The position numbers and the translations under genes are program-made. Positions 42,701 to 54,378 of a stretch of 64,000 bases of DNA are shown in pieces; position 1 is the stretch's first letter, and each line of letters begins with the position of its first letter. Under the pieces are notes generated by a model. It was not told where the DNA came from, made no database searches, and saw only the letters and a program-made list of their open reading frames with translations. This DNA is from Coix lacryma-jobi var. lacryma-jobi (taxonomy: Eukaryota > Streptophyta > Magnoliopsida > Poales > Poaceae): positions 112,773,131 to 112,837,130 of the forward strand of contig CM019825.1 in assembly GCA_009763385.1 (NCBI GenBank). Reading direction: 5' to 3'.

Positions 42701-45700
42701 ATGACACATCACTGGATGTACAATGCCGATCGTCGCTCAAAAGAGTTCATTGATGGCGTGCATTATTTTTTAAGAGTGGCCGAGGCAAACAAGCGGAATG
42801 GTTTTATGTGCTGCCCATGTGCCCTTTGTAATAATTCGAAGAAATATTCTAGCTCAAGGAGTCTTCACTCACACTTGTTCAAGTCGTGTTTCATGCCAAA
42901 CTATAGTTGTTGGACGAAGCATGGAGAAACTGGGGTTATGATGGAAGAAGGTGAAGAAGAACAATTGGACCCTGACGATGACATTATTGCTCAATACGGT
43001 GACTTTGGTGATACTGCAATGCGGGAAGGTGAAGAAGAGGCAAGTGCAGAAGACACACTCGCTGAAGATGATGCTCTTGGTGATGTCATTCGTGATGCAC
43101 AAGGAGATTGCGAAAGTGAAAAGGAGAAGGCTAAGTTTGACTGTATGCTAGAGGATCACAGGAAATTACTATACCCGTCTGCTGCAGATGGACAAAAAAA
43201 GTTGGGTACAACACTTGAGTTGCTACAATGGAAGGCACAAAATGGTGTATCTGACAAGGCATTTGGACAATTATTGAAAATTATAAAACAAAAGATGCTT
43301 CCGAAACCTAACGAACTGCCCGCCACTACGTACGAAGCAAAACAAGTTGTCTGTCCTTTGGGTTTAGAAATCCAGAAGATACATGCATGTCCTAATGACT
43401 GCATCCTGTATCGTGGCAAGGAATACGAGAATTTGGATGAATGCCCTGTATGTAACGCGTCACGATATAAGATCAGGCGAGATGACCCTGGCGATGTTGA
43501 GGGTGAAGAACGTCCCCGGAAGAAAATTCCTGCCAAGGTTATGTGGTACGCTCCTATAATACCACGCCTGAAACGTTTGTTCAGAAACAAGGACCATGCA
43601 AAGTTGGTGCGATGGCACAAAGAAGATCGTAAGGTAGACAACATGTTGAGACACCCTGCTGATGGGTCCCAATGGAGAGCAATAGACAGAGAATTCCCGG
43701 AATTTGCAAAAGACGCTAGAAACTTAAGGTTTGCTTTAAGTACGGACGGAATGAATCCTTATGGGGAACAGAGCAGTAGTCATAGCACGTGGCCTGTTAC
43801 TCTATGTATCTACAACCTTCCTCCATGGTTATGCATGAAGCGGAAGTTCATTATGATGCCAGTGCTCATCCAAGGCCCGCGGCAACCTGGCAACGACATC
43901 GATGTCTATCTAAGGCCATTAGTTGAGGAACTGCTACTTTTATGGAGTAAATCAGGTGTACGCGTGTGGGATGATTACAAACAGGAACACTTTGACCTGC
44001 GAGCATTGTTGTTCGTAACCATCAATGATTGGCCTGCTCTAAGTAATCTTTCAGGACAGACAAACAAGGGATATAATGCATGCACACATTGTTTTGATGA
44101 CATGGATAGTGTATATTTGAAAAAATGTAGAAAGGTAGTCTACCTTGGGCATCGTCGATTTCTTTCTGTGAATCACCAGGTTAGAAGGAAAGGCAGGCAT
44201 TTTAAAGGTGAGGCAGACCACCGGAGCAAGCCTCGCAACAGAACTGGGGAAGATGTACTTGAGATGGTCAAGGATGTGAAGGTAGTCTTTGGAAAGGGCA
44301 CGGGCAGTGAACCTGTTCCAAAAGACGCTACGGGACACGCACCCATGTGGAAGAAGAAGTCAATATTTTGGGAGCTACCCTATTGGCATGTACTAGAGGT
44401 CCGCCACGCAATCGACGTGATGCACCTGACAAAGAATCTTTGTGTCAACCTTCTAGGATTCATGGGTGTGTATGGGAAGTCTAAGGATACACTTGAAGCA
44501 CGACAAGAGTTGCAGCGCATGAAAGAACGAGACAACCTACATCCAGAGAAGACAGATGATGGACGCCATTACTTAAGACCTGCTAGCTACACTCTTAGCA
44601 ATGAAGAGAAGGAAATCATGTTTGAATGCCTCAACAGCATCAAGGTCCCATCTGGATTCTCCTCCAATATAAGGGGAATAATAAATATGCAAGACAAGAA
44701 ATTCCTAAACTTAAAGTCGCATGACTGCCACGTGCTTATGACGCAATTGCTACCGGTTGCTTTAAGAGGAATTCTACCTCCACATGTACGCCTGGCCACT
44801 GTGAAGCTATGTGCATTCCTTAATGCAATTTCTCAGAAGGCAATTAATCCACTAGAACTGGCTACTCTACAGAATGATGTGGTTCAACGCCTTGTGAGCT
44901 TTGAGTTGGTGTTTCCTCCATCCTTCTTTAATATCATGACACACCTCCTAGTTCACCTGGTCAAGGAGATTCATATTCTCGGTCCTGTGTTCCTACACAA
45001 CATGTTCCCCTTTGAGAGGTTCATGGGAGTACTGAAAAAATATGTTCACCAACGTGCTCGGCCAGAAGGAAGCATCGCCAAGGGCTACGGGACAGAGGAG
45101 GTCATTGAGTTCTGTGTTGACTTCATTCCTGACCTTGACCCGATTGGTGTTCCTGAATCGCGGCACGAGGGGAGGCTGTGTGGAAAGGGGACACTAGGGA
45201 AGAAAACATATATCGGTACGGGGAACGATTATTTCAATAAAGCGCACTACACAGTTCTTCAAAACTCAACCGTGGTGGATCCATATATCGATGTACACAA
45301 GGAGTTCCTACGATCCCAATTTCCAGAGAAGAATGAAGTTTGGATAACACGTGAGCACATGAATACTTTTAGCACTTGGTTGCGAAAGGAATGTCTGGGT
45401 AATAACAATATTGATGAGCAACTATATTTGTTGGCTAGGCAACCGTCATGGCACATCCTCACGTACAAAGGGTATGAGATAAATGGAAACACATTTTACA
45501 CCATTGCCCAAGATCAAAGGAGCACGAACCAAAACAGTGGTGTTCGCGTAGATGCCACAGACCCAAATGGGAAGAGGCAAACATATTATGGCCGTATAGA
45601 GGAGATTTGGGAACTAGAGTACGCACCTAATTTTAAAGTCCCTTTGTTTTGATGCCAATGGGTCAAGACGACCGGAGGCGGAGTAACAGTTGACAAGGAG

Positions 45701-46066
45701 TATGGAGTGACAACAGTGGATCTCAACAATATTGGATACAAAGATGAACCATTCGTCCTTGCTGCTGATGTGAATCAGGTGTTCTACGTGAAAGACATGT
45801 CTACAAAGCCCAGGAGAGGGAAAAATGACGATAAATCAACCAAAGAGCCGAAACGCCACATAGTTCTTTCAGGAAGAAGAAACATCGTGGGAATTGAGGA
45901 CAAGTCAGACATGTCAGAAGATTATGAAAGGGATGACCGGATACCACCCTTCAGTGTGAGCAAAGACCCAAGCATCCTGCTAAATGCTTAGGAGGCTCCA
46001 TGGTTACGACATGATCATAACCAAGGGACATACGTCAAGAAGAAGATCACCAGTGTACCCGCTTGA
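42701..46066 (+). pseudogene. tnp2: TNP2-type CACTA transposase with two late stops
   Basis: Start chosen at MTHHWMYNADRRSKEF because the transposase-associated domain begins here and an acceptor-like GCAG precedes it; the frame is open further upstream but unlike the family. Domains: transposase-associated His/Cys region (about residues 3-75, MCCPCALC), an acidic spacer, the TNP2 core (about 250-560, with FALSTDGMNPYG and PGNDIDVYLRPL), a DUF4218-like part (about 720-830, HNMFPFERFMGVLKKYVHQRARPEGSIA) and a DUF4216-like part (about 960-1050). The stop TGA at 45650 falls where the family usually has VPLFRCQWV; a second stop TAG lies at 45989; the frame ends at 46066. The product would be the catalytic transposase that cuts element ends. 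Loss of the C-terminal DUF4216 part is the only visible lesion. Confidence 0.92.
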
Positions 46067-46848
46067 TATATGGTGATGTTTTAACCAATATTATGTATTA
46101 GATTTTTTGTGTAATTAATAATGATTATGGATAGTCATGGTTCATTGATGTCGGTGTCGAAATGACTTGATTTATTTTTGGCAAGCATATGAGCCCAAAT
46201 TGATGCCTCTGCGGTTTTTCATCAACCTCCACAACGTTCTTCTTCACAGGCCATTCAAGATCCCGTGTAAAAGTTTGGCACCATTCTGGATTATTTTGGT
46301 GGTAGGCCCAGTTGACCCTATAATTATTGGGTGACGGTGCACGGTAATTCAATTAAACTATCTCCGAAAAATCACAAACTTGTTGGTTGCCTCACCCGTG
46401 CCACGTGACAGCCTAAGAAAAAGTTTGAGACCAATACGACACAGAAACGTATATGAACTACACAAATTTATCTTTTTAAATTAAACTGCAATTTAACAGT
46501 GAATTTCGCTATCGTGCATTTGGACAATGAAAGATAAACAACCCAAAATTTAACGTTCAGATAATGCAAAAATAATCTTCCTATCGAGAACCAGTTGTTT
46601 CAGATATTTAAATTTAACATTATCTTCTTGCATTAACAAAATATGAATTGTTATTTACATTTATATTCATTATTATAAGAAAAGAAAAGAATTTATGTTA
46701 CAAATTTTTCTACTATACAATAAGGTCAAAGGAAAAATAACTGTCATTTTTAAGTAATTTTATACCTAATATTTAATTTACAATGCAATTAACAAATATT
46801 ACAGCATATTAATATAGTCAAAACCTAATACAAAACCCAAAATATAAA
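46067..46848. other. CACTA inter-gene region
   Basis: AT-rich, no coding frame I recognise. It presumably contains the 3' end of the TNP2 transcript and the upstream part of the next promoter. A reverse frame at 46125-46352 has no family resemblance. Confidence 0.6.
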
Positions 46849-46852
46849 CCTT

Positions 46853-47146
46853 TAGTCCTGGGCGGTAGAACCACCCGGGACTAAAGGAACCTTTAGTCCC
46901 GGGGCGTAAGCCCGCCCGGGACTAAAGGTAGCTAATACAAAAACCATAATAGAAAAAGCCCAAAACAGTGGCGGGAAAAAAAGCTTTAGTCTCGGGCGGT
47001 GGCACCACCCGGGACTAAAGGTTCCTTTAGTCCCGGGGCGTAAGCCCGCCCGGGACTAAAGGTCCAAGCGTTTAGTCCCGGGCGGGCTTACGCCCCGGGA
47101 CTAAAGGTATTTTAGTCCCGGGTGGTGCCACGGCCCGGGACTAAAG
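46853..47146. repeat. Internal block of CACTA-like hairpins
   Basis: Six to eight hairpin arms of the form TTTAGTCCCGGG(C/T)GG... with partner CC(A/G)CCCGGGACTAAAG, e.g. 46853-46887 and 46891-46928. The arms differ from those at the element's ends (GGTTGGT). No CACTA terminus lies next to them, so this is not a simple nested element. The block lies directly in front of a TATA box. Confidence 0.85.
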
Positions 47147-47156
47147 GTTCCCCGCG

Positions 47157-47164
47157 TATATAGG
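47157..47164 (+). promoter_or_regulatory. TATA box for the second CACTA gene
   Basis: TATATAGG directly after the internal hairpin block. A GC-rich, CCGCC-repeat leader follows, as expected for a 5' untranslated exon. Confidence 0.6.
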
Positions 47165-48209
47165 GCACAGTGCCCTCCTTCTTCCTCAGATCGACGTCAG
47201 ACCGCCCGCAGCGCCGCCGCTTCCCTCGTCGTCTCCGATCGAGTGCCGCGCCGCCGTTGTCCCGCCGCATCCCTCGCCGACGTCCGCCTCGCCGTCGCCC
47301 TCTCGCGTGGCCGCGCCGACGCCTCCTCTTCTCTCCCTCGCCGGCCCTCGCCAGCCTCAACGGCCGCCTGCCTCGGCGGCCACGCACAACTCGTCCTCTC
47401 GCGCCGCCGGTGAGGAGGCCGGGCGCGGTCGCGCCGCCGTGCTCAGTGCGTGCGTTGTGTGTGTGCGTGTGTGCGTGTTGTGTGCAGTGCGTGTGTGTGC
47501 AGTGCGTGTGTGTGCACTGTGTGTGTGCGTGTTGTGTGCAGTGCGCGTGTGTGTGCAGTGCGTGTGTGTGCACTGTGTGTGTGCGTGTGTGTGCACTGTG
47601 TGTGTGCGTGTGTGTGCGTGTGTGTGCACTGTGTGTGTGCCCAACAAAAGACAACGTTGTGTGCAGGAAGAATGATAGAAAAAATGATATATATTGAAAA
47701 TGAATGATTATAGAAAAATGATTATAAATACATATATATTTATAGAAAAATAAAAAAGATATATATAGAAAATGAATGATTATAGAAAATGAATATCAGA
47801 AAATGTTATTAATGCACCGCAGTGTATATATGTTTATAGAAAAATGAATATATATTTATATAAATATATAGTTATATAAATCATTTTAGAAAATCATGTT
47901 TTTTAATCTAACAAAAAATATGTGACATGTAGATAAAAAGAGATTGGTCGCGTTGACCTCGCCGCCGTCCGTCGTCATCTTCACCGCAACGTCATCCTCG
48001 TCGTCATGCTCACCTCCTCACCGCAACGTCATCCTCGTCGTCGTCCGTCGTCGTCCTCTCCTCAACGGTGTGTCCCTTGTGATGGAGAAGGAATAATCAA
48101 TTAGATATGTTTATGTCGTGTATATGTTTTTACGAATGTGTATGGAATAATGACTTAGCATAATCAATTAGATATATTTATGTCGTGTATATGTTTTTAC
48201 GAATGTGTA
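47165..48209 (+). other. Probable 5' untranslated exon and first intron of the TNPA-like gene
   Basis: GC-rich leader to about 47455, then a GT/GC-rich microsatellite (47455-47641), AT-rich sequence, and a second CCGTCGTC-rich patch (47945-48070). The long open frames across the microsatellite on both strands reflect its period and are not called. Confidence 0.55.
47455..47641. repeat. GTGTGCGTG microsatellite
   Basis: Imperfect (GT)n with regularly spaced GTGCAGTGCGTG and GTGCACTGTGTG phrases. Confidence 0.92.
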
Positions 48210-49145
48210 TGGAATAATCACCTAACCCAAAACCCCGAACCCCGAACCCTAAACCCTAACCCCTAAACCCTAACCGCTAACCCCTAACCCCTAACCCCTA
48301 ACCCTTAACCCTTAACCGCTAACCCCTAACCCTAAACCCTAACCGCTAACCCCTAACCCCTAACCCCTAACCCCTAAACCCAAAACCCTAAACCCTTAAC
48401 CCTCCATGGTCTTTATCCTCCACGGTCTATATGAATATACGTTATTTGCAAAAATATGGTGTTTATTATCCTCCATGTTATTCGCAGAAATGGCCGACCC
48501 AGTTGACAACATTGATGTCGTGTATATGTTTTTACGAATGTGTATGGAATAATCACCTAACCCAAAACCCCGAACCCCGAACCCTAAACGCTAACCCCTA
48601 AACCCTAACCGCTAACCCCTAACCCCTAACCCCTAACCCTTAACCCTTAACCGCTAACCCCTAACCCTAAACCCTAACCACTAACCCCTAACCCCTAAAC
48701 CCAAAACCCTAAACCCTTAACCCTCCATGGTCTTTATCCTCCATGGTCTGTATGAATATACGTTATTTGCAAAAATATGGTGTTTATTATCCTCCATGTT
48801 ATTCGCAGAAATGGCCGACCCAGTTGACAACATTGATGTCGTGTATATGTTTTTACGAATGTGTATGGAATAATCACCTAACCCAAAACCCCGAACCCCG
48901 AACCCTAAACCCTAACCCCTAAACCCTAACCGCTAACCCCTAACCCCTAACCCCTAACCCTTAACCCTTAACCGCTAACCCCTAACCCCTAACCCCTAAC
49001 CCTAAACCCTAACCGCTAACCCCTAACCCCTAAACCCAAAACCCTAAACCCTTAACCCTCCATGGTCTTTATCCTCCATGGTCTGTATGAATATACGTTA
49101 TTTGCAAAAATATGGTGTTTATTATCCTCCATGTTATTTGCAGAA
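48210..49145 (+). repeat. Triplicated 320-335 nt unit with telomere-like arrays
   Basis: Unit starts (GGAATAATCACCTAACCC) lie at 48211, 48546 and 48867. Each unit contains about 170 nt of CCCTAAA/CCCCTAA/CCCTAAC-type repeats (48222-48405, 48557-48724, 48879-49058) and then 'tccatggtct...ttcgcagaaatggccgacccag'. The third unit's last part is the real acceptor and start codon of the TNPA-like gene. The first two are extra copies of that junction that run back into the intron. Confidence 0.9.
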
Positions 49146-52100
49146 ATGGCCGACCCAGTTGACAACATGGAGGAGGAAATGTACGAATTAATCAACAGCG
49201 CCGCTAACCCAGATGTAGCAGGTGACGATAACAATAATCAAGAAGTAGATGACGGCAGTCAATACTTTATCGATAATGAAGAAATTATGCAAGAAAATAC
49301 TGGCGAGGTATACCTACAATCTCTATGAGCACATAAAATTCTAATCAATTTGTAAATGTATTTATAATCTACTGTTCCTACATACGTAGCCCTCTGGATC
49401 GACAACGACTACCGGGAAGAGTAGGACCGTACGAGGTCCGAAGAAGCCGTTGGATGGCCGATACATTATCTCAGAATTCAACGAGGAAACAGGCCAAGTG
49501 CTTGGAGAACATGCACAGAAATTCGTTAACCACTGTGGGTATCTCGTAAGGGATAAGATCCCGATCAATGCTCGTGAATGGAAGGAAAATAGAAGTGCTC
49601 CTCATATAAGTTTTGTCTCTGATCGTGATAAGGAACTGGTTTGGCAAGATGTCCTTGCACATTTCACGCTTGAAACAGAAGATAGAAATTTGAAGGCAAG
49701 AGTTCGGGATTGGGCTATGAAGAAAATGGCAACACTATTCCAGGGCTGGAAGAAGAAATTGTACAACACATTTATCAAGAAGGACCTAACTCCGGATTTT
49801 AACACCAAGGCCTACGTCAAGTTGAGGCCTTTTTGGGATGAGTTTGTAGAATTCAAGAAATCAGAAGAGGGTGAGGCACGTGTCAGAATGAACCAACAGA
49901 ATGCTCGACAAAAACAATACCACCATCACTTGGGATCAGGTGGCTACAAGAGTGCCATTCCCAAGTGGGAAAAAATGGAACGGGAGATTCTAGCCAAGGG
50001 CATCGAACCAGATTCAATAAACTGGCCTGAGCGCGCCAAGTATTGGTTTTTTGGTCATGGAGGAAGTCTGGACCTACAGACAGGAGGGGTAGTGTATGGC
50101 ACCAAACTCCAAAGAGCAGCAGAAAGACTTGCTTATGCTCGAGACATGGCTAACAGTGGCACGTGGCAGCCGAACAGAGAAAAGGATGAGCTTACATACG
50201 CCCAAGAGAATCCTGAACATGGTGGGAGAACAAGAGGCTATGGGGAGGTGTCGTGGGAGCATGCTTTCCCACAAGACAAAGAGACCTATAGAAGCCGCGC
50301 AAGAAAGAGGCAGGAGGAGGTAGAGCGGATGCGAAGGATGGAGGAAATGGTTATTCAGTCACAGGCCGTGGCTCGTGAAGCGGTAGAGCGAGAAAAGGCA
50401 CTTGAAGACAAAATGAGTGAGGAAATCAAAAGGCAAGTGCATTTAGCAGTGAGTTCCCTGCAAAGGCAATCTGCATTAGAGCCAGGAGTCAACACCAGCA
50501 CCCCTGGTGATCAGTTGAAAAGCAGTTGCGCTTCCACGGAGGTGCCAACGATTCAAGGTGACGCAGGGCTGCGCTTCCCCATGGATGACATCACTGATCC
50601 TCTCACGACCTGTGAGCTGCACATTCCACAGGGGAATGACACAATAATGGTGGCTATTGGTGTCGTATCTCCTATTGACCCTACGAAGACACCAAGATGC
50701 CATGGGGCATTGGTACCACCTGGTTATGCTAGTGTCTCGGTGGATAGAGTATTGAAAGGGCATAGCAATGTGACTCTTGACATTGAAGGAGGTGATGGTG
50801 AGAAGACTTTAGGAGAAGCGGAGAAGGCATTCATATGTTGGCGTAAGCGCTATATCATTATTCCTGGGGCATCACCTCCTCCTCCTCCTCAGCAAACTAA
50901 CCCTAGGTGCAGATGAAAGTCAATGAAACATTTTTTCACTAGTTATGTATTGACTTAATTAAATAATTGTTTACTCATACTATGTTGTTTTCACAGCAGG
51001 ACCTCTCCGCACCTAAGTCCAATTATCCATTCACCACATAGTCATCATAGTGCTGCGGGCGACGCAGTGAAAGACACAGCTGCATCCCCACCGGCTCCAT
51101 CCCCTCCACGATCGGCTCCATCCCCTCCACGACCGGCTCCATCTCCACCACGGGCTCCATCCCCGCCACCGGCCCCATCTCCTCCACCACGGGCTCCATC
51201 CCCGCCACCGGCCCCATCTCCTCCACCACGGGCTTCCCCACCACCGGCCCCATCAAAGAAGAGGCCAGCCACAAAAATGAAGGCATCGGCCCCACCGCCA
51301 CCAAAGAAGAAAGCCTCTGCAGAAAGACATCAAGCTGTTCCTCAGAAGACGAAACTTCCCTATGATATGACTGATGAGGAAACAAATGCTGCAGCGAAAG
51401 CAGATTTGGACAAATTTTGGGCGGACGTCGAGGCTAAACAAAAAGCAAAGAAAAACCCAGAGAAGCCGTACCTTTTTGTACGTCCTGATATGCTCAGGAA
51501 AAAGGTGGATGCTCATCAGAAAAAAGTGCGTGATTCTCGTAAGAAATCGCCACCATCAGACTATGACCGCACTATGACCAAGTCACTTGAGGAGGCGAAG
51601 CAGAAACAGAAGAGAGCAAGCAAGGGTGTCCCACAGCTCGGGGAACAATCGAAACAATCAGTGCCCCCGCTAGTTGTGAATGAATATGGTTCTAACTTGA
51701 AAGCGCTAGAACAACTTGAGGTGAATCCTGAGCATCTTGATGCATTTTTCGCAGAAACTGGTCTAACCTTGTCACAAATGCTCGGTGAAGCACCCATTGA
51801 AACTGCTCCGCAAGTTGATCAGTGGAAGAAGAATTATGTATATGGCCAGAGTCTATACAACCCTACGGCCCTCACAGAACTTGGCACTCAAATGTACTTG
51901 TTAAACCAGTGGTACATGGCAGCGTGTACCAAAAAAGCGGATGATTGGATATGCGTCAGAATTAGAGACCATCATTACTTCCGTGGTGATGACATTATAC
52001 TTATCCAATTCAATGAGTTACACCAGCTATGCCACCTGGATGCTCTAGACAAATCTCTAGTCAGCCTCTTCTGTTTGTAAGTGATCCTTCGTTTTAATTA

Positions 52101-53073
52101 TCTCACTCTAGCATATGTATATGTAAATGTAATTATGCTAACACTAGCTAGCGTGCCTATATACATATGCAGAAACATGATGAGAGACCTCGCACGTAGA
52201 AATGACAAGGAGGTTGGTTTCATTGATCCATATATCGTATTCTCGGTCCCAAAGAAAGATCCCGCCTATGATATATGGAGAAATGAAACAGGGAGGAATC
52301 TCCGAAGGTTCTTGGTGAACCAAAAGAACAAAAGATATATACTCTTCCCATACAACTTTAGGTGGGTGTTGTTATCATGTGCATATTTATTTTTACTTAC
52401 TCAATTTCTATGATATATGTTGACTATATAAGCAAATTAATGCAGCTATCACTGGATATTGATCGTCTTCGATCTCTCCGAAAGTCAATTGATAATCTAT
52501 GACTCGTTGAGAAAACCACTGGGAGATTATCAAGATATCATAGACATTATCCAGGGGTAACTTTCGATCTCTAAATATTGATTTCTACACTTTAAATCTG
52601 CAATAGTTAATTACGATCCAATATTATATTGTGCAGGGTTTGGGCTTGGTTCGTTCCGAAACACCGTCCGGATTTGAAGGCGACACTTCCTCGTCCTATC
52701 CAATTGCAAATAAGTAGTACTATCTCCCCGCGTCTTTACCACTGTAGCATGCTTTCATCACACGCGCGAGATGATGAGAGTAATATCTTTTTACATTGTG
52801 TAGTGGGTTCTACGGCAACCACCAGGGAACAATTTGTGTGGGTACTACGTTTGCGAGTTTCTCTCGGTGTATGCCAAAAGAACTCCTCTAGAGAGACAGA
52901 AGGAGCTATGGTTGAAGAACCAGGTGTTGGACATGGTGCGCCTGAAAGGAATTCAAGAGACAATCGCAGGAGTTCTTAATGACCATGTCCTCAAAGCCGG
53001 CACCGAGTTCTACTATATCCCGGAAGAACCAATATTGAAACCAAACCAAGACGACCATTTGTATGACATTTAA
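49146..53073 (+). CDS. TNPA-like protein fused to a Ulp1-type (C48) cysteine protease
   Basis: Exons inferred from splice signals that keep one frame: 49146-49307, 49390-50906, 50997-52076, 52173-52361, 52446-52556, 52637-about 52713, and about 52804-53073. The first part (MADPVDNMEEEMYELI...) and exon 2 (GRYIISEFNEETGQ; FQGWKKKLYNTFIKKD; WPERAKYWFFGHGG) resemble the Transposase_24/TNPA-like proteins of plant CACTA elements, ending in a Glu/Arg coiled coil. Exon 3 begins with a Pro-rich PSPPPAPSPPPR repeat and a Lys-rich region. The last exons give a Ulp1-like fold: His in SYHWILIVFDLSE, Asp in LIIYDSLRK, Gln and catalytic Cys in RQPPGNNLCGYYVCEF. This suggests SUMO or related deconjugation. 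The sixth/seventh exon junction does not join in frame at the obvious sites, so that intron is uncertain or the gene is damaged there. Two separate genes are the alternative. Confidence 0.75.
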
Positions 53074-53382
53074 GTGACGGTCAGTATTTGTGTTGTAAAT
53101 ACCAAGGATGCATGGATAATGCTGTAAATTTTATGTGCATAAAAATATTATACACATAATATGTATAGCTAGCCCATATATATATAGTTTCATATTTTAT
53201 GTGTGTAATTATAAATTTTATGTGTATATATATGTGGATACATACATTAGCAGCGAAGAATACGTATTAGAAATCCTAATGTAATATATTAGCATCGAAG
53301 AAAACGTATTAGAAAACCTAATGTAATTGAAAAACTGAAAACAATAGCCAATTGAAAAGAAAAAAGAAAAGAAAAAGAAAAA
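53074..53382 (+). other. 3' untranslated region of the TNPA-Ulp1 gene
   Basis: AT-rich, no coding sequence, leading into the right subterminal repeats. Confidence 0.6.
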
Positions 53383-53622
53383 AGGTCTTTAGCCCCGGTT
53401 GGTAATACCAACCGGGACTAAAGAGGCCAGTCTTTAGTCCCGGTTGGTATTACCAACCGGGGCTAAAGGTCCCCTCTTTAGTCCCGGTTGGTATTACCAA
53501 CCAGGGCTAAAGGTCCCCCCTTTAGCCCCGGGGCCGGGAACCGGGGCTAAAGGTCGGACCTTTAGTCCCGATTCCTTAGCCCCGGCTCCATGCCCGGGGC
53601 TAAAGGCCATTTTCGACCGGGG
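53383..53622. repeat. CACTA right subterminal hairpin block
   Basis: Hairpins such as CTTTAGCCCCGGTTGGTAATACC...CTAAAG at 53385-53421, then more diverged copies. The loop is AAT/ATT here and AAC/GTT at the left end. Confidence 0.88.
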
Positions 53623-53646
53623 CTAAAGGCCCGTTCTCCAGTAGTG
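53623..53646 (-). repeat. CACTA right terminal inverted repeat
   Basis: Reads CACTACTGGAGAACGGGCC on the minus strand. It is followed by the AGG target duplication at 53647-53649. Confidence 0.92.
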
Positions 53647-54378
53647 AGGGCAGCCTTAGGGGTGGCGCCCGCCACCCCATGCTAGCGCCCGCCACCCTAT
53701 AGGCCTCTTTCTCACTTAGCTAATCAACTAGACTATCATCCCTAGCTCATAGACTCAAATAACACCAGGAGAGACCCATGCCTTTGCTCTTTTCAATGCA
53801 CTCATTCACTCCCATGTCTCCTCCTCTCTCTTCAACTTCACTCCATCTTTTGCACACTTCTCCACTCAAAAATTCTGGTGAGGAGTGGTGAGGAGAGCAC
53901 AAGTGAAAGGAGTGGCTTTGAGTGGGAATTACCCATAAAGGGGTGGCGCTCGCCACTTTTTCCTGGCGCCCGCCACCTCAATTTGCACATTTCTGCACGA
54001 AGCTGCACCTGAATAAGTTTCCCACCATCCTTGGTGTAAAGTATGACCAGGATGAAGAAGTGGTCTTTGAAATTTTTAGCCCACTTACCCCATTTAGGAG
54101 GTTACACTCTTTGCACTTTGCACCAACACTACCACTTTATTCCCCACCTAGAATTTCAGTGGACATTATGAGGGAAACCTCATGTGTTGGTTGGAGACAG
54201 AAATGGGCAAGTAGGGGTGGCGCCCGCCACTTATTGGTGGCGCCCGCTAGGGGGGTGAAGCTTTCAGCCTTCCCCCTTCCATCCTCAGCCTATAAATACT
54301 ACCCACACCCCATGCAAGTTCCTACACCTCGCTCAAAACACAAAAACACCAGCCACCTTGAGCACTAGCGAGGAGGTC
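53647..54378 (+). promoter_or_regulatory. Palindrome-rich promoter-like region of the Athila-type ORF
   Basis: No coding frame recognised. Three pairs of (G/T)GGCGCCCGCCACC-type palindromes (53661 and 53681; 53942 and 53963; 54216 and 54236) precede a CTATAAATAC box at about 54290. The arrangement copies U3 of this element's LTR (23282-23656). It may be an internal promoter or duplicated LTR material. Confidence 0.5.

Larger units (their letters stand above)
41167..53646 (+). mobile_element. CACTA (En/Spm superfamily) DNA transposon
   Basis: 12,480 nt with terminal inverted repeats CACTACTAGAGAACAGG / CACTACTGGAGAACGGG and a 3-bp target duplication AGG on both sides. Both ends carry hairpin-forming subterminal repeats ending in GGGGCTAAAG or GGGACTAAAG. 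It encodes a TNP2-type transposase (42701-46066), a small RNase H1-N-like ORF upstream of it, and a multi-exon TNPA-like gene joined to a Ulp1-type protease (49146-53073). TNP2 has two late stops, but the element is otherwise well preserved. Confidence 0.95.

Noticed and set aside
46125..46352. Reverse-strand 75-codon frame between the CACTA genes
   Set aside because: No recognisable domain. It lies in AT-rich spacer and probably reflects chance.
46853..47146. Separate nested CACTA or MITE insertion
   Set aside because: No terminal CACTA repeat or target duplication was found on either side of the hairpin block.
47112..47697. Long Cys/Val- or His/Thr-rich frames on both strands
   Set aside because: They run across a (GT)n microsatellite whose period avoids stop codons.
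48222..49058. True telomere or chromosome end
   Set aside because: Arrays are degenerate, three times repeated, internal to a CACTA element and followed by coding sequence.
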